Part shown: positions 1-12,300 of the stretch, piece by piece
Position numbering within the stretch: the stretch's first letter is position 1
How the letters are laid out: each line of letters starts with the position of its first letter
Source of the DNA: Acanthaster planci
Lineage: Eukaryota > Echinodermata > Asteroidea > Valvatida > Acanthasteridae
Assembly (NCBI RefSeq): GCF_001949145.1
Contig: NW_019091529.1
Coordinates: 612,277-676,276 of the forward strand
Direction: 5' to 3'
Length of the DNA: 64,000 nucleotides
The notes under the pieces: model-generated
Databases searched by the model: none
What the model saw: only the letters and a program-made list of their open reading frames with translations
Told to the model about the DNA's origin: nothing
Translations under genes and position numbers: made by a program

Positions 1-9
1 TGGTTTTGG

Positions 10-131
10 CCACTCCGGCCAGACCCATTCTTTCTTTATATAGTCTCTTTGTTGCTTTTGTAGTTTAACTAGGCATAGGTCTGGGAGTGCCAGAGAGGTC
101 TTTGCCACTCTGGCCAGACCCATTCTTTCTT
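10..131. repeat. Two 27-bp direct repeats 95 bp apart
   Basis: A 27-bp string beginning CCACTC at about 10 recurs at about 105 with a single mismatch (CCGG versus CTGG), followed both times by a T/C-rich tail. The pair lies just before a tRNA-like sequence, so it could be the edge of a composite SINE. No coding content is seen. Confidence 0.5.
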
Positions 132-219
132 TTGTTCCTATTTGCCTCCAGCTATTGCAAAAGAATGTTCTTTGTTACAGTTTCCTTACTTAAGTTGGTG
201 TCTCCAGGAATGAGTGAGG

Positions 220-310
220 CAGGGGGAGCGGGTTAGCGTAGCGGTTCTTTCCTGGCTTTGCACCAATGAGGCCCGGGTTCGAGTCTAGTTTATTCCTTAA
301 TTTGGTTTGG
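220..310 (+). repeat. tRNA-derived SINE head (partial)
   Basis: An A-box-like stretch (TAGCGTAGCGG, about 234-244) is followed about 30 bp later by a good B-box (GGTTCGAGTCT, 276-286), the internal RNA polymerase III promoter of tRNAs and tRNA-derived SINEs. The flanks do not fold into an evident acceptor stem, so I call it a SINE head rather than a tRNA gene. The downstream body is not recognised. Confidence 0.45.
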
Positions 311-404
311 CACCCTGGATGTCCCTTTGCTTTGCCTGAGCCATTTCTGTTGGAACATTTTCTGTACATAAAAATGTGAAACCAGAAGGCAATTTTGCTT
401 GTGA

Positions 405-797
405 TTATTTATGTACTGGTGTCCCGTTACAATACCTGCATATGCACCTGATGATGACCTTGCTGTAACAGAAGTAGATAACAGTGTCTGATGTTAAGGT
501 TGATTTTCTTCCAGGATAGGTTCTGCAATCTCCACAGCCAAAACTGCAGCACATGTAGTTCAAGCTGCTGGTGGGCTGAGTCGACTGAGGGGCCAAGTCC
601 TTTCCCACAGTGAAGCACACATCGATGTGTCCTTTATCATTGATGGTTCTGAGGTGAGCAACTGCAGTGATAGCTTTGGTGGATGCGTGTAAGAATATGC
701 ACAACTCATTGCGTTGCATCATGGTAAGTGACTTCAAAGCATAGATACAAGTAACGGGAGGATCGTTTAGCTGATGTAGTGAATCCGTGCTTCCCAT
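405..797 (-). pseudogene. BEL/Pao RNase H-like fragment
   Basis: A 130-residue minus-strand frame whose central part (about residues 30-80) reads FLHASTKAITAVAHLRT...VGKDLAPQS, the usual BEL/Pao segment around the RNase H (DAS...A..AYLR...GKAK.AP). The first catalytic Asp is replaced (HAS for DAS). The N- and C-terminal parts do not match anything I know. It lies downstream of the RT fragment on the same strand, as expected for pol order. Confidence 0.6.
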
Positions 798-1029
798 TCT
801 TTCAGCTTCTCATTAGGAAGTGGTATGTCCTAGCTACAAGCCTCAGTAGTGAGTTGACGCCGTAGAGCTCAATCTGCCTGATATGGTGATTGCATGTGGC
901 TATTAGCTGAGGGGACCAAAAGGCGCCGTTAACTTTTGAAAGGACTCCACATCATGTGAACAGTTTGTCAGCAGCTAACGCCTTGAACTTGAATGTGTCT
1001 GTTGCCATTACCCAACACAGACCAAGACT

Positions 1030-1535
1030 TCACTGAACGGATTTAGCATCCCCTCCAAGGCCAAGGTCCTTCATGCTAGTAGCATGGTCCTCTGGAGAAA
1101 GAGCTTCTGTCACGGCAGTGCTATTTGATGCGATCTTGTGCAGTCGTAGGTTTGATTCTGCCAGCAGTGCTTGGATTCTTTGCAGCAAATCGAGAGCCTC
1201 CATATGTCTGTGGGCAGAGACTTGAGTCAATAATTGACATGGAAAAGTCTCATGACAAACTTCCTTGTGTCTTCACCAGAGTTGCCCCCACCTTCTCCGA
1301 CAGCTCGATGGGGACTATACAATACTGCAGGAGATGGAGTGTTGCAAAAGGTATGGTCTTTCATTCTGTACTCAACCACATCCCTAAATGTCTCATCTCT
1401 GCACAAGAGGACCACCCTAATTTGACCTTGTTCTGATGCTAAATGTCGGCACATTTCTCTCCATCTTTGAGACAGTGGTAGCTGTGCATGGTTTTTCTCG
1501 AATATTTTCATGAAGGCGACAAAACACTTTTCCAT
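1030..1535 (-). pseudogene. BEL/Pao reverse transcriptase fragment
   Basis: Two adjacent minus-strand reading frames overlap by a few bases near 1227-1230 and together read as the middle of a BEL/Pao reverse transcriptase. The first holds the EYRMK...NTPSPAV segment and ends at FHVNY. In intact relatives that segment runs into the YVDD-type catalytic box, here altered (VNY, then a stop). The second holds the palm/thumb segment LLQRIQALLAESNLRLHKIA and the PEDHA...DLGLG string typical of this superfamily. The frame change and lost catalytic aspartates make it inactive. Confidence 0.65.
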
Positions 1536-2756
1536 CTCAGGCTTCTTGTTAAAGCCGTAACTTAGTGAGGCAAGATGAGTGAGTGCATGTTGTCAGTTGT
1601 TGGAAAGGAGACCATCTCAATAAACTGAATGGGACGGGTGCCACCCACCTGTTGGTGCCATCCCTGTAGACATCATTGAAAGTCTTCATAAGAAGATTGT
1701 GTCCTTGATTGAGAGGGTAGGCTTGTCATCGTGACTAGATTGGATCACATCTCGCCCAAGTTCCTTGTCTCATACTTTTCTGGCATGTCATTGGTTGTAC
1801 ATCTGAGATAAACCGTCTTGCTGCTCCCCCCTGTAGCTCGTCATCACTTGAAGATGAATGTAAATCACATATTGAGTGAGAAAGGATGGTCCTTTCATCT
1901 CCAGTGTCTCATCTCTGTGGGTTTTGAAGCTACCCAAACTCGGGTTTTGTGCATTCCTGAGGCAAATTTTACCAACCAGAACCCAACCCATGTCAAATCA
2001 CTGTAAATGGAGGGCTGTGTATGTTGGCCATTGATTTGCTTTTCCACACTCACAGGATATCTTTTCCTAGTATCAGACAAATTTGGGCATTTGGGTTAAG
2101 GTTCGGGATAAGGGCTGCCACAGACTCAAGATAGGGCTGCCTCATCAGGTGTTATTTCATCGTTTTTCCTTGAGGATTTCTTACCTTGATAGGTGGGGGA
2201 GATCAGGTAGACTTACATGTATTCCTCCATTCACTGCCTTAATGTGGAAGTTGTCAGCCTGTTTTCCAATCCTTCCTGTAACCCATGCACAAGTTTGGAG
2301 CGAGTAGGGTGATGGACTACTTTGTGTGTTGAAAAGATCAAAGAAATTTGACCTTGCCAATGACCGATTGCTCTAATCATTGAGTATGGAATACGTCCTA
2401 ACTGCTGCCTTGGGATGCCGTCTTGAGTGCACCTACATATTAGTACAGGACTGTGCTGTCAAACAGTTGTTGCCTACCTCCGGATTTGGCTCAAGGTCAT
2501 CCAGTGGTCACTTTCGTGGCAGTTATTTCATGAAACTTTAAGAAACCTAAAATCAAATTTAAGCTGCTCTTATCCTTTCCTATTTCCTTCAGCCGATTAT
2601 TAGCTGTATTTGAATGGTCCTCATGCATGAGGCCCTACCCCCAGAACTGTGAGGTTCGATATCCTTTGCACTCCCATACGGGAGTGTGGCAGACAACAAA
2701 CCACTCAGTTCTGGGGGTACTGAGGCCTTTATGAGGTAATGGTAGATTTGGATCGA

Positions 2757-2802
2757 TTGCTGTTTCCTCATTTGCTGTTTCCTCATTTGCTGTTTCCTCA
2801 TG
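2757..2802. repeat. Three-copy 15-bp tandem repeat
   Basis: The 15-bp unit TGCTGTTTCCTCATT is repeated three times head to tail. The third copy ends in CATG rather than CATT. Confidence 0.8.
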
Positions 2803-2809
2803 TACACAG

Positions 2810-5219
2810 TTTGCAGGTTAGGTAAGTGTAAAGGTCATTTTCTGGCCAGTGGACAAATTGGCATTTACACTTTTCTGAATGATCATGATGATTACAGCCA
2901 AACATTGTCATTAATGTGGCTCTTATAAGTGTTCTGTGGACTGTTTGCATATTCAGGGCAAAGGGCACCTAATGATGTCATTTTCATGCAAAACAGGTTA
3001 ACTATATATATACTTCAGTTCTTAGACTTTTAAAACTGATGAATCATCTACATCAGTTCCAACCCTCTAAAAGGACCTGATGTGTCTTTGCAAATAAAGA
3101 TCAAAGGTTAGCCAGTAATCAGCATCGGTCGTTTCCCCATTTACATCCTGTGGAATGGCCGGCATAACATTTGTTCAGTTAAATGTGTCTGTACTGTCAA
3201 AATATGCACCATTTGTAGACAGGTCAATGTTCACAGAATGGTCAGCAATTATTGAGTGTTGACCATCAACTGATATTTTTTGTTTGTGGTGCGCAGTTAA
3301 ATGTATCTTGCTCCTGTCTGACGGTGGGTTTTGTTCATGCAATTCAAACCCTTAATTTGTTGCCAGCTAGCCAAGTGTCAACAATTCAAGAAATCTGAAC
3401 TCTGTGTGAAACCAGCCAAAAAGTGGGGATTTTTCAAAGCATTTCGCTTTACGAGTCTACACTTGGTAATTATGATGACGCATGACTTCAAATAACTTTA
3501 TTTTAATATAAATATAATAAAAAATTGTTGTGCAACAATGGAATGCACTTGCCAGCTAACTCTTGACAACCAGCTTAATTACAGACTAATTCGCCTTTTT
3601 CAAAGGCCAAAATGAGAGTGCAGGCTTCAATTGATATCAAGTACATGTAGTTATTCACATAAAGTAAAAAGAATTTTTGGGCTAATCAATTCAAATAATT
3701 CACTATTCAAATATTTGACCTTCAATTTGATCGAACATCTGACTATTCGGTTGTACCAACTGGCAGATTGTTGATGAATAATTTATGTACAAAATCAGTT
3801 GCAATAATGCTTACAATTGTACATTGTAATCACTTTAATAGCTTCTCACGTCTACGAGTATCTCCAGCCATGATTTGGCAAGATTTAAGAGACAAATAAT
3901 ACTTCTTGTCCCATTGAAAATTTCTGTTCCTTTTAAATTTTTTAATGAATAATCGTTGTAAGATTTCTGTCGCTTTTCATTTGAATCTGCTTGAAACAAG
4001 CCTCCAGGGGGCAATTTTTCTCATTTAAATAAAACTAAACAAAATTCTCCCTTCATTTTCATGAATTTTGCATTTACATATTCAAATTTGGAAAATAATA
4101 TTCAAATACAATAATTGATTGGATATTCGGCTCAGCCCTACTCGCATGACTTGACAAATTTGCACAATTGTACTTGTTATCTCAAAGTTGTCAGAAATAT
4201 ACACAGTTCCTTAAAATGAGCTGCTAAAACATGTGCATGCATGTGTATTAACTAAATAAAATATATTCAATGATCCCGTACCATGCCACAGATAAAGCCT
4301 AGTATAACATTAACATCTTCAAAACAGACCCAGATTAATATACAGTGTATCTAGTATCTATGCTTTTCAGCAGGCATCATTGGTTCTGCCTCTTGTTTAT
4401 ATATTAGCAACTGTAAACCAACCTGGCACATCAAAGCCACAAACATGGAAGTTTCAAGAAACCCCCCAACTTTAAGTCAGAGATTGAAAACCAGTAGATC
4501 TAAAGACTCATCCATAGTCCTCATTCTCGTAATTATTAAACTGTGATATAGTGTTATGAGCTTTAATATATTTAGAGAGCCCAACAGGATTAAAAATACA
4601 AAAAACTTATACTAAACCTACTGTAAAAAACTGTATTAAACAAATGTCTGCTTACATTAATGTTTCAAGTTTTGATCAAAAATGAATTTCAGCCTAAACA
4701 TTTCAGTTAAACATAAGGTGATAAAGTATACATTTTGCCACTTACTGATTCAAAAGATGTGAATGTAGACTAATATACATATACATATTCATCAACAAAT
4801 AAATAGTAATTACAATGGGGTTTTTGTGAAGGATTCAACATGGCATTTTGTAGATTATAAAATCACAACACACTTTTGATGTTGCACAATACACTTGTAT
4901 CTATTTTAGCAGCAAACAGAGTGATTGAAAGACAGGAAGTATGAGATGGTCTCGTCCTGCATCACACAGAAACAGTGTGCTGACGTAAGCACAATGAAAA
5001 TGCTACATCCCCATGTATCCAAGATTTGGGAAAGAGGATCAGCTCAAGATCACGGAACAATTCATGAGTCATTCGAAATCATTTTAGTACCAGAAACAAA
5101 TTGTTTGAAATCATTTTCCAAAGAATTCCTTCTATAACCTCTAGTGGGGGGTGAATTCCCCTGGCACCATACCTCCATACAGGGCAAGAGGTTGATCAAA
5201 ATGGTGGCACAACAAAATT
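2810..5219. other. A+T-rich intergenic stretch without recognised genes
   Basis: No reading frame of note, no splice-bounded conserved peptide and no recognised repeat family. It is A+T rich and lies beyond the 3' end of the transporter gene. TACATGTA-type palindromes occur (for example near 3645). Confidence 0.5.
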
Positions 5220-6108
5220 TTTATTGCTTGTAGAATCTTAGAATACATGTACACATATATCTGGTTCAAACTGCAAAATACAAGATTTTGTCTTCAGGGA
5301 TTTACGTTAGGTGAATACAAAACAAAGTGACAGTAAATAACTCGAGGGTGTTAGTATAGCCCCAGCTTTCAAAGTTCATGTACAGAAAGTCATTAATTGT
5401 CAACATTAGTTTTTAAAAATACAGTAATCTCACTAAACTGTTTGTTTAAGTTATATTTTTTTACCCCAGCTGTTCTGTATTGTTTAAAGAGATTCCCCAT
5501 ATTAACTTGCCAAAGCTCTGTTGAAGAAATCCTTCCCAAAATGTTATTCCTTTACATTAATACATTTTAAATATTGAGACTGATCTCCAGAATATACCCT
5601 AGAACATCAGCGATGCTCCTGCATTTGCTTTGAAGAAAATAGAGCAGAGTGTTCCACTTACCAGCCACTCACATAACTTTTGAGTAGTTGTCATTATTAA
5701 ACATCACCAAAAACAAGAAAAATATCAAAAATGAATGCAAAATAAAAAACGGTGCAGAATGCAAGTACAGACAAAATAGACAATGACAAGAGGGCAACTA
5801 CAGACAAGCATGAAACACAGCAGAAATATAATCTTCAAAACTGAGTAAGTTAGGGGAACATAAAGGTGTGAGAAATCATGAGCGAAGGGCACCAAAAAGC
5901 TGACAACAAAAGTAAACTAAACTGAGGCACTCTATGAAGGCAACCTGTTCTGGTAATCAACACCTACAGTACTTAACATGTTTCAGAAAATTTCTGTGCA
6001 CAAAAACTATGCAAACAAGCTGCACTGGTACATTAAGGGCTGGTAGTAATATAGTTTGGTATGGCTGCCAAAACAATGCCACAGAAGCTTGGCAGTGAAG
6101 GGGGACCT
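5220..6108 (-). other. Probable 3' UTR of the SLC15A4-like gene, with AATAAA
   Basis: Downstream of the stop codon at 6109-6111 (minus strand), the first AATAAA hexamer I find on that strand is at 5220-5225, which would give a 3' UTR of about 0.9 kb. There is no transcript evidence, and variant poly(A) signals nearer the stop cannot be excluded. Confidence 0.35.
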
Positions 6109-6365
6109 TTATATCATTCCAGAATCGCTCAAAAGGGGCGTGGTTTCTCTCTGATTACTCTGTCGATTGCCCCTGTCCAAAGTGTTTTTCTTACTGCTCT
6201 CATCATCAGTATCCAGAGGTTGGTCAAGCTCAGCATCCTTCACGTACACATAACCCCTTGCAATCAGCAAAAAGCACACAAAATCAATGGTCATGATCCC
6301 AGCAAGAAGGAGAAAAAAATACTCCAGGTGGCCATTGTTGACTTCATTAGGGATCCACTCTGCCT
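6109..6365 (-). CDS. SLC15A4: SLC15A4-like coding exon 8 (terminal)
   Basis: Residues 499-583 plus TAA at 6109-6111. [20 protein letters not shown] forms TM12, then a charged C-terminal tail with ETTPLL near the end. The acceptor is AATTGCAG. Confidence 0.9.
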
Positions 6366-9300
6366 CTGCAATTACAAATCAAGTGGGGATGTATTTCTCC
6401 TTCCTTTTTTTCTAAAAACAATTTAATATTCAAATTTAGTTTCTCTAGACTATATAAACCAATCGTCTGATTCTTGATTCTCAGACAAAATATTTTGACA
6501 ATTTAGGGGATTGTTTAGTCAGGTAGCTATTATTGCCTAGCAAGTGACCGATGCAAGGAATTCCTTTTCCTGAAAATTTACAGCATTGTTCAAAAGTTCC
6601 AAATTCATTCTTGGTGATTTTCGGAAATAGTGTCAAAAAGATCCACAAATATATCCACAATGTATACGTTGCCAGTCTTGTCTGATTTTCTCAAAAGCCA
6701 AACAAATCTGACAACTTACACAAAATTTCCTATGGTGCTTTTGAATACATGTAGTAGCTACATCTTCAGCATAAAGGCACCTTTCCATAGGCGATTTTGA
6801 CAGCCGAACGCTACGCACACATGTATTATGTTAATGGAGTTGTTTTTGTGTCCTTGAAAGTGAAACGCATGAATGTATCGTGTACGCAGTGCACCCCAAA
6901 CGTATATATGGAAAGGCACCTTCATGGTGATTGTTATACACTACCAAGCAAACGCAAGAAGCATCCTAGAATTAAATTACGTCATATTCGTCTTGCATTG
7001 CATCACTTGTTATACAATCACTTGTATTTTGGTCTGTGATGGCCACCAGACCTAAAATGTATTACGCATCAATAAGTAGGTGAATTGTCAGGAACTGGAA
7101 CCCGAATAATATACATACACCAAGTCATTCTCTCACATGATTCATTCAAGCTTTACGCCACTAACCACCTGCTCCACCATAATATATGTACACTGATTTC
7201 TTTGTGCTACACACAAGTATTGTGAGCATAGTGCCGTACATTTCTTAAATTTATACCTGTATGATACAGCAACAGTCAAATACTTTGAGAAATACAAACC
7301 TCACTTTTGTTCGCATGCATGCATGTAAATACACGTAGGTGGAAAAGTTGATGCAATGGCCATTCATGTACATTATATATGTACTCAAGTCTGATTTGCC
7401 GAGAGTATACTTGTATATGTAGAACAGTTGCAAACATGGCAAAAGTTTGTGGGATGGCTTGAGTAAACCAGAGCTTTTGCTAGTTAATTTGGCAGAGAGA
7501 TATATTTCTTGATCCAAGTTTCCATACTGACCTCAAACTGAAGTAAACTAATTTTTAACTAACAAATGTCTGACTTGCCTGATGTAATTGCATTCATGAT
7601 CGTAACAAGTAGTGATCCAATGTAGCTGCCAAGTCCAGAAGTTAAGAGAAATAGCCCCATGACAACTCCTTGCATAGCTTTGGGGGATTGAGAGTATGCA
7701 AACTCCAGGCCTGCAATGAGGAGCAAAGTTTGAAGATGCATAAATAAAGTATCCTCTTGAACTGGGTGCTATGTGTAAAAATCAAACAGCTATATGCCAC
7801 TCGACACTTACATTCATCTCAAGTGAACAAAATAATTAGATCTGGAAATCCTATTCCAAATATTCTCTCTGAAGTAAAGATCTTATGTACTTGTATATGG
7901 CTTCCCTTTGTCACTCTTAAGTTACCTGAGGTAATATCTGTAGTTTTAAGGTACAATGTTGGTGGAATTAGAGGGGGATTGGTTCCCAGGAAGTAGCCAC
8001 ATCTTACCCAAAATATTTATTTTAACCATCTTGTATTCCCATTATAAGTACTATGCTTTTCAACATAGTGATAAAAACCCGTTCCTAATCTTCCTTTTCC
8101 ATTTCAATCAATTTATTTCATAATATGGGCTTTTCTTGTTCCTGATTTACAGATATTTTGACTGGATTGTACTACTGTATGATTTGTATCACTGTTTATC
8201 ACACATTATGTGGTATTAATTGTGAGTCTAGTTTTGTCTCTGTTTTAATTCCTTTAAATGTCTTCAATTTCAAGTCTTTTTTAGGAAATCTAATGCTTGA
8301 GTCCTCCATCAGAAAAGATATCCCTATCCTATAAGTCACACAAGTCTGCAGCCTAATTGTTAATATTTAAAGGCTAAATGCTAAGTAAGGAGTAAAGGTT
8401 TGGGGTAGCAGTACATGTACTGTATGTATAGCAATTCTCTTTTGTGAGTTTGTGAGGCTCTGAAAAGAACCGTGAGGGATGGGATGTTTCAAGAAGTGTG
8501 CTTTGTTGAAGACTAGTGTCTATCAATATCAGATATTTGAATAATCAATACATCAGAAATCTGATATTGAGTAAATTTGACATACTGAATACTCCCATGT
8601 AGATCTAGTAAAATCCCATTATAACTCAAAATAGAACAACTTAAACTCCATTTATCTCAAATTTAGTCACACTTTATTCCCATAAAAAAGAAAGGGATTT
8701 CACATGTATAGGCCAATACATAAATTATGGGCCAATACATAAACTTCTGAACTAGAAACCTGCATGTTCAGATGTTCCCCCAAAATGAGGAGGATCGAGG
8801 CATGTATGTTCACCCAGTACTGGCGGTGTATCAATTTAGTTACCATTGTACGGGGTGGTGCATGACAGGGGTACCCATATGTTCCGGTCCTGTATCCTGC
8901 GACTAGAGCTTCAAATTGCACCACGTGTTGCCAACAAAGAGTGCAACATAACTCGTCGAAAACATTTCTTGTAGGGGATAAGCTGAAGATGCCCAACATG
9001 TATGTTTGCAAAGGACGTAAGTAATGACATACATGATAAATCCAAAGTGCAAAAGTTTTTTTTAAAAGTGTGACTAACACCTTCACTTAATGTCCTCAGA
9101 AGCCAGTACCGATACTTGATATATCATAAACTGATTATTATCGACACTATTAAACTCTACTGAAGCTACACTATTCAAATATCAACTGATTGACTTTCAG
9201 TTAGGTTATGAATTGTTTTCACAGCGTGCCCCAGGTTTTTAAGTTCATGAATGATTTGGCTTTAAAAACTTGCAAGCTAATGACAATCAAGATGGTCTTT

Positions 9301-12300
9301 AGTTCAATGCTGGCTTCACCTTTATGGGTTTCACATTCTTGTAAAAATCCTGGGTGCAAGGATGTCAAGATGCTTTTACAGGAAGAGAGAAAATAAAACA
9401 AATTTTCACTACTCAAAAAAGGCTATTGCATATTTGATAACAGAATTATTTACATGTATAAAGAAACACATGGTAAGACTATCTTTTAATTTTCTTCCTT
9501 GAACTGAGACAGTGTTTGCCTGTAGGCCAAACTACATGTAAATCAAACACAACATGATCTATTGCATGTGATACTGCATGTACTGTGTGCTATATAAATG
9601 TACACTGTACATGCATCGTTCTGGCAATGACGTCATCTAATCAGCCTGGGAGCACGAACGGCCAAAAGGGGATTCTCTGTGGGCGGAGAAACACAGGATC
9701 TTGTATTCATTTTGTGCGGTCACAATAGACCTACAACATAAGGTAGTAAGGCAGTGTTTACCGCAGTGCATTGTGGATGAAAGGTATATATATATATATA
9801 TATATATGGCATGTGTATCGACCTGACACCAAAAAAAAAAAGAAACAACAAATTTAAAATCCTGATTATCATCCGAAATGGTCCATGTGAACTGCTGTGT
9901 TCCATTGTGTTTATCAAGCACTCAACGAACGCCAGAACTGCGTTTTTTTAACTTCCACGGGACCGCAGGAGGTGACAGATTTAGATAAGTTCCGTGAGAA
10001 ATAATGCCATCAAAGCAAAGTCCAAGTAGTATTGTAAATGGTGGTTCTGACCAAAATGACCCTCCTATACCTACCCGACTAAAACAAAAGTGACATTTCC
10101 AAAACTTAAAGTGAAAACACTCACTCTATACACCTCCCAAACTCGATAAAACATACCCAACACGATAAAATGCACCCACCTCAATAAAACATACCCACAC
10201 CCCGCACAACCCTCACCAGATTGAGAGACTGATGCTTCAAAAATTTTTCTAACTGTATAATAAAACAGAGATGTCAGACCAAAAAACCAACATCAATTGT
10301 TACTTTGCAAATACACAATTCAAAGATCTCAACGTTATATATGCTTGTGATTTTGAACATTGTTTAAATTCTGTTCCTATGAATCGATGTAACGATTGTG
10401 TAGATTGCAAATATTGCACCAATTGCACCGACTGTAAAAATTGTATCAATTGTGAAAATAGCATTGATTGTGAAAAATCTCGTAATTGTTTTAACTGTGA
10501 AACTTGCATGGGATGTAAAAGCATCAAAGATTGTACAAACTGCATAGCATGTGTTGATTGTAAATATTGTGATCAATGTTGCGAGAGTGACTGATGTGAC
10601 GAGTGCGAAAGATGCAATAATAGCATAAAATGTGACGATTGCAAAAAATGCGATGGATGCATTAATTCTAATACCTGCCAGCGTTGTGAAAACTGCAACG
10701 ATTATTTTTGTTGCATCAACTGTTGTGATCTAAATGGTGAATATTATTTAGTATTTGTATATTACGACGATATCGGTTATGGTTGTTATAAAAGAATGAG
10801 ATCAAGAGCGCCAAACGACCAGAGTCAAAATATGAAAAGGAGAAAGAAGCAGTAAAACTTGACAATCAAACACGACAAAGAAGCTGAACCACAACCGCAC
10901 ACAATTTTTTAAAAAATCACACTATATATTAAACACAATGTTCTGGTCTTATGCTACAACATCAGATTACAATGAGATATACCACTTGCTCAGTAAAACA
11001 ACTCCTAAAGAAGAATATGTTAAACCAGAAGAAACATGTAAACACGGCAATAAGAGAATAGAAGACAGATTTGTATATTGTTATGATTGTTTTCAAAGAT
11101 TGTTCCCTTATCCAAGCTTTGAAGTAGAAAACGTAAGTGGCAAATACAATCAGCGCTTTGTTTACAAAAGGCCCCCATATCTAAAACGAAAAAAATTCTC
11201 AATTAACTAGACATTCATACCAATAAAGCAAGTGATATAGAATACAAATTACACCACATCTTAGCAGGCATGATTTATAGAGGGAAACCACTCAGGGCGT
11301 TGGTGGCGGTGTGTTATCAAGACGCAACCAAAAAACCTGTAGATAAATTCAAGCAATTGTTTCGAGTCTCTGAGAAACACTTTGCCAATGCCGTCATAAA
11401 CTTTATGAAGAAGATATTTAAAATCGGTTTATTATAAATGGAATCACATTCTTTTTATTCAACCACTTATAATATTTTACGTTGTTATGGTCCCAGCCTT
11501 GCAGGCCGTTTGCTCGAGTAACTTCGAGGCTTGGCTTTTCCGAGTGGCTTTCGTCTTGCGTTTTTTGGGTTCCTTCGCATTGGGGAATTTACTGCCCAAT
11601 CCCACCAATGTTCTAGCCCGTTGTGTCGGTCTGATGTTACAGTCAAAGACTTCCCTTTAAGGGTCGAACTTCTCCTACGTCACTCGAAAACGGATCAATA
11701 TGGCCATGGTTATGTAGTTTCCATCCCAGCAGCGCATAGCCGGCACAACATGATGTGCCCTGTCCGGGCGACTTTGTCCTATCTTGCCTGTTACACATCC
11801 CCCATGGCCCGTTTTTGTCACATTTCGATGGGCGTCCTGTCACGTGTTACCAGTTTGTCGTGGTACTCCGTCGTGCCCTTGAGTTTATGGGGCTTTAGGA
11901 CGCCATATTTACCTCTCGTTCTTTTCGCATAGGCGCAGCTACGTCTGCGACTATGGCGGGTGTGTCTGAGGATGACGTTAAGATTTTGGGGCATTGGAAG
12001 TCTGGGGCTTACCGACGTTACATTCGGATTCCCCTGGCTATTTTACATTGAACGATACATGTTGTATTAGCTTAAGTACTTTGCTCGTGTTTTGTTCCGA
12101 TTTTCTTTTCATTTTTCTTGCAAGAATTGGTCCCTGGCAAGCCAACTGTGTGGGTCATTGGGGACGGCTCTGTGTGCTGGTGTGCTCGGGTGGCGGGGTC
12201 ATCGCCCTGAGGAGAGCGTCTTAATCGGCTGGCCTATATCCACTGGATGGGACGGCGAAGACTCCAGATGTTCCAGTTCTCTGATTTCCTGTTGGAAGCG

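Larger units (their letters stand above)
400..2080 (-). mobile_element. Decayed BEL/Pao LTR retrotransposon pol fragment
   Basis: Minus-strand translation gives, in pol order from high to low coordinate, reverse transcriptase pieces (1535-1227, then 1230-1030) and an RNase H-like piece (797-405). Each is in a different frame and separated by stops. The pieces match the BEL/Pao pattern by eye: EYRMKDHTFCNTPSPAV, then LLAESNLRLHKIASNS, then AVAHLRTINDKGH and VGKDLAPQS. No LTRs, gag or integrase were found near it, so it is a 5'- and 3'-truncated relic. Family assignment rests on motif recognition without a database search. Confidence 0.68.

Noticed and set aside
231-290. Functional tRNA gene
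   Set aside because: Only A and B boxes fit; no acceptor stem or cloverleaf could be paired, so a SINE head is the better reading.
9637-9921. 94-codon minus-strand frame
   Set aside because: Runs through the TA microsatellite and an A/T homopolymer; shadow of the THAP-like plus frame.
10592-10594. Selenocysteine at the TGA of the C-x-x frame
   Set aside because: The TGA is not at a Cys position of the repeat, and no SECIS-like element was evident; a disabling mutation is simpler.
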